DNA from: Rhabditophanes sp. KR3021
Lineage: Eukaryota > Nematoda > Chromadorea > Rhabditida > Alloionematidae
DNA: 64,000 bases
Direction of reading: 5' to 3'
NCBI GenBank assembly: GCA_963281155.1
Contig: CAUJLY010000006.1
Coordinates: 6,386,001 to 6,450,000 of the forward strand
Positions within the stretch are counted from its first letter, which is position 1; each line of letters opens with the position of its first letter. The notes under the pieces were generated by a model. It saw only the letters and a list, made by a program, of their open reading frames with translations, had not been told where the DNA came from and made no database searches. A program made the translations under genes and the position numbers. Below, one piece after another: positions 61,599 to 64,000 of this stretch.

Positions 61599-62856
61599 TT
61601 ATTTGCCAGCAGCAGATCTTCGCATCCGAGTTTCTCTAAGGTTAACACGTAGTTCATTATAAGAAGTGTATTCTTGAGAAGCTAAAACAATTTGTTACAA
61701 TTCTGTTTACAAATACCTTTATTACCTTTTTCGACGTAAGAAGAATCGTATTCACTATCGTAAGCTTTTTTCGGGCTTGGAAGTGGGCTTAAAATTTGAG
61801 TTCTATGAGGTTGACGGTTGAATTCTTGATCATCATATGTTCTTGGAGATGGTGCGCCTGAAGATGGTCCAGAGGAATATCCGATATCTCTACCATTATT
61901 GTTAGGTGACCATTTTCCTGAAAATAATAAAAACAGTGATTATTGTGGACACAAATGCTACTGATTCTAAGTAAGTTTAATTTATTTTTGACTATAATGA
62001 ACTATTTCCTAAATAAAATTCTAATCATCGGTGTAGTAAATGATTTCTTCGACTCTAATGACGCTAACAGTTTCTTCGCCCAAATACCAATTGCATTCAA
62101 CGTGTTCCGGAGTTGGAACTCTTGAATTAGAAGCAGAATGCACCATTTCGAATGCTAATTCCGGTTCTTCCTCATCATCAAGAGTTTCTTCATTTGAGTA
62201 ATAACCAGATCCAGGCGAATGCATCTCGTAAATGCTTTTTGCACCTCTATTCTTAGTTATGACACCGATGGGTGGTAAAAGGTATTTTAATTCATACTCG
62301 GAACATTCAATATTACCTTTTCCGACTTGTGAATTATAAATGGGAGGCACAGGGCTAGCATTGCGACTAGATACACTTGGTGATCTTGAACGTTCGTTTG
62401 GAATTGAAAGTCTTCTTCTTTCATGAGCAGCCCCGTATCCGGCTGAACGATGTGGAACAATTTCCCTTGGACTAGCGGGAACTTCGTCTTCGATAAGAAC
62501 TTGAATTGGCTCAGTTTTTGGTAAACTAACTGGTTTCCATTCACCTAAAGTAATAAATGTTAAAACACCTTATTATTATAATTAATCCAACCTTTGGTGG
62601 TTATGGGTGTTGGACCACGAATAGCATTCAAAGAACATTCTCCTAAATCTGTTAATGGCGTTGTAGCGTAATTAAGTTTTTCAATGTGATTAAAGACTCT
62701 AGCAACGGCAGCACAACTTTGGCCAGAACGTTTCCATCTTCCTTCAAGATCCAAAAACTTTACACGATCACGACCTGTTCCAACGATGACTGTATCTAAG
62801 TTAAGATAATGGCAGTCTTCGAAGTTAAGAAGTGAATCGTTGATGGGGAAGCTCAT
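61599..62856 (-). CDS. Unrecognised protein with two possible C-termini (255 or 262 aa)
   Basis: Minus-strand exons of the spliced form: 62856-62592, 62544-62317, 61917-61726, 61681-61599 (255 aa). In the other form exon 2 is read through from 62544 to a stop at 62021 (262 aa). Both share the first 164 residues. The shared part starts MSFPINDSLLNFEDCHYLN and contains LEGRWKRSGQSCAAVARVF and GEWKPVSLPK; it then becomes Ser/Arg/Pro-rich (RRRLSIPNERSRSPSVSSRN). The spliced tail has GKWSPNN, then Pro/Ser-rich sequence, then ELRVNLRETRMRRSAAGK. The read-through tail is acidic (NEETLDDEEEPELAFEM). GEWKP and GKWSP look like two copies of the same short motif at equivalent phase-1 exon starts. There is no signal peptide or membrane segment. 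A TTTGTAG acceptor is 23 nt before ATG. I do not recognise the family. Confidence 0.7.
62021..62316 (-). CDS. Alternative C-terminal coding extension of the unrecognised gene
   Basis: If the donor at 62316 (AAAAG then GTAATATT) is not used, translation continues for about 98 codons to TAG at 62021-62023. The frame is open, rich in Glu, Val and Asn and uses normal codons (YELKYLLPPIG, EEPELAFEMVHSASNS, VECNWYLGEETVSVIRVEE). Its length and codon quality suggest a real alternative end, not a simple intron. Confidence 0.55.
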
Positions 62857-64000
62857 GATGCTAAGATAGTAATATATACCTACAAAAATCAAAATTTATT
62901 TTCAGAATATAAAAAATAGTTTTACAAGCAGTCCCACCACAGTCAAATGTGATGATGCTACAATGAAGCAATGAAGCAATCAACAATTCTGAAAATAACT
63001 TACAAGCTTCGATCTTTTATAATAGATCATTGCTATTTGCCTAAGTTATAAACAATTTCTAACTTAAATGTACTAAATATAACGCTTAATACAAAAAGTT
63101 ATTGACCTGCCTTTGAATACAGTAGCATCACTAACTAATATGATTACATTAAGGAAGAAACTAACTAGAAAGGAAAAAACTTATTTGAATACTTCCAAAT
63201 CGTAAATAGTTGTTCTTATTATCTCAGCAAATGAATTCCGATTCTTGTATGTCTGCAACTTTGTCTTGTACAATACTATTTTTTGTGGCCGCATGATGGA
63301 GATTTGCGTTAATCTTTCAAACAAATAAATGTTCTTACTATTAACTTTACGTTAAATATTTTCAGTCATAGGTTATTTGTATATTTAAGGTTAATTCCGA
63401 ATCATTAGAAATGAAAAAAGAACGCCTGTAGTAATAGCTTGCTTGATACTGGTGATTAACCTTTGGTGATCAGCGTTCAATATTTTAAATTAACATTTGG
63501 TTCAGCTAAATTTTACATAAACTCACTAAATTATTTATCTTGTACAAAGTTTGCAAGCAAATCACTTTTTATTTCTCATAAATAACATGAAAGCTTGAAA
63601 CCAAATAGTTAAGAATGTGCTAAACAAGTATATACTGATTGTTTAAAATTACTATCCGTACTCATCATTCTAACTTACCTAATTTTAACAAAATTAAATC
63701 GAATCCGGTATAAGTGAAGAATATTTTAAAGAACAACAAACACATATTCTATTCTTTATATACATAAATATTGTTATTTAAAACAACAAGATAATTCAAC
63801 TTGAATTTAAACTTTTCTTGTGCTATTGTTTATAAAAGATATATAAATATCTTATAATAAGTAACTTTATATTTTTGTTCTATTATTTCTCTGTTACCAA
63901 ATAAGCTTACACTTAATAAATTGGGCTATTTTTAATTTTACATGCTGCAGAAGTCAATTCGTTTTCACTTTTTACAAATTATCATTTAAAAAACAATTTT
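62857..64000. other. Terminal non-coding region
   Basis: AT-rich upstream region of the last gene. An acceptor-like site at 62879/62880 suggests a 5' UTR intron or trans-splicing. No gene was seen to the window edge. Confidence 0.5.

Overview
This is nuclear DNA from a nematode. The base composition is strongly AT-rich, most introns are 35-60 nt and end in TTTTAG or TTTCAG, and several starts sit just after an acceptor-like site, as expected for spliced-leader trans-splicing. The gene content is also nematode-specific: an Ig plus DB-module protein, patched-related (PTR) proteins, LPR-type lipocalins, and UIM-bearing class II PI3K. The TTTTAG acceptors, low gene density and AT-richness suggest a clade IV / Tylenchina worm, but this is inference. 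I assembled 20 protein-coding gene models by joining exons by phase. No rRNA, tRNA, CRISPR or prokaryotic feature was seen.

Layout. 0.4-4.8 kb (+): a repeat-rich secreted protein and an Ig/DB protein. 5.4-6.1 kb (-): cysteine dioxygenase. 9.7-12.0 kb (+): glycogen synthase. 12.0-16.8 kb: gene-poor, with a possible M16-peptidase relic. 16.8-19.2 kb (+): peptide-type GPCR. 19.7-20.1 kb: broken small secreted gene. 20.2-32.8 kb (-): GPI-anchored cysteine-rich protein, RN-tre/USP6NL-like TBC protein, PTR protein, orphan secreted protein, divergent glutamate transporter. 33.5-34.7 kb (+): FAD synthase lacking most of its N-terminal domain. 34.8-36.4 kb (-): UGT. 37.0-44.2 kb (-): three LPR-like lipocalin genes. 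45.2-47.6 kb (-): TAPL/HAF-type ABC half-transporter. 47.6-51.7 kb: gene-poor, with a hAT-like non-autonomous element and exon-like fragments. 51.7-54.6 kb (+): second PTR gene. 54.9-60.0 kb (-): class II PI3K (piki-1). 60.5-61.2 kb (+): mitochondrial peroxiredoxin. 61.6-62.9 kb (-): unrecognised gene with two possible C-termini.

The genes do not form one pathway. Shared themes are the apical matrix/cuticle and lipid handling (PTR proteins, lipocalins, the repeat-rich secreted protein), endolysosomal trafficking (PI3K, TBC GAP, ABC half-transporter) and core metabolism (glycogen synthase, cysteine dioxygenase, FAD synthase, peroxiredoxin, UGT). The most unusual points are introns of gsy-1 and the glutamate transporter built from about 25-nt tandem repeats, the altered transport motifs of the glutamate transporter, the shortened FAD synthase, and several gene relics.
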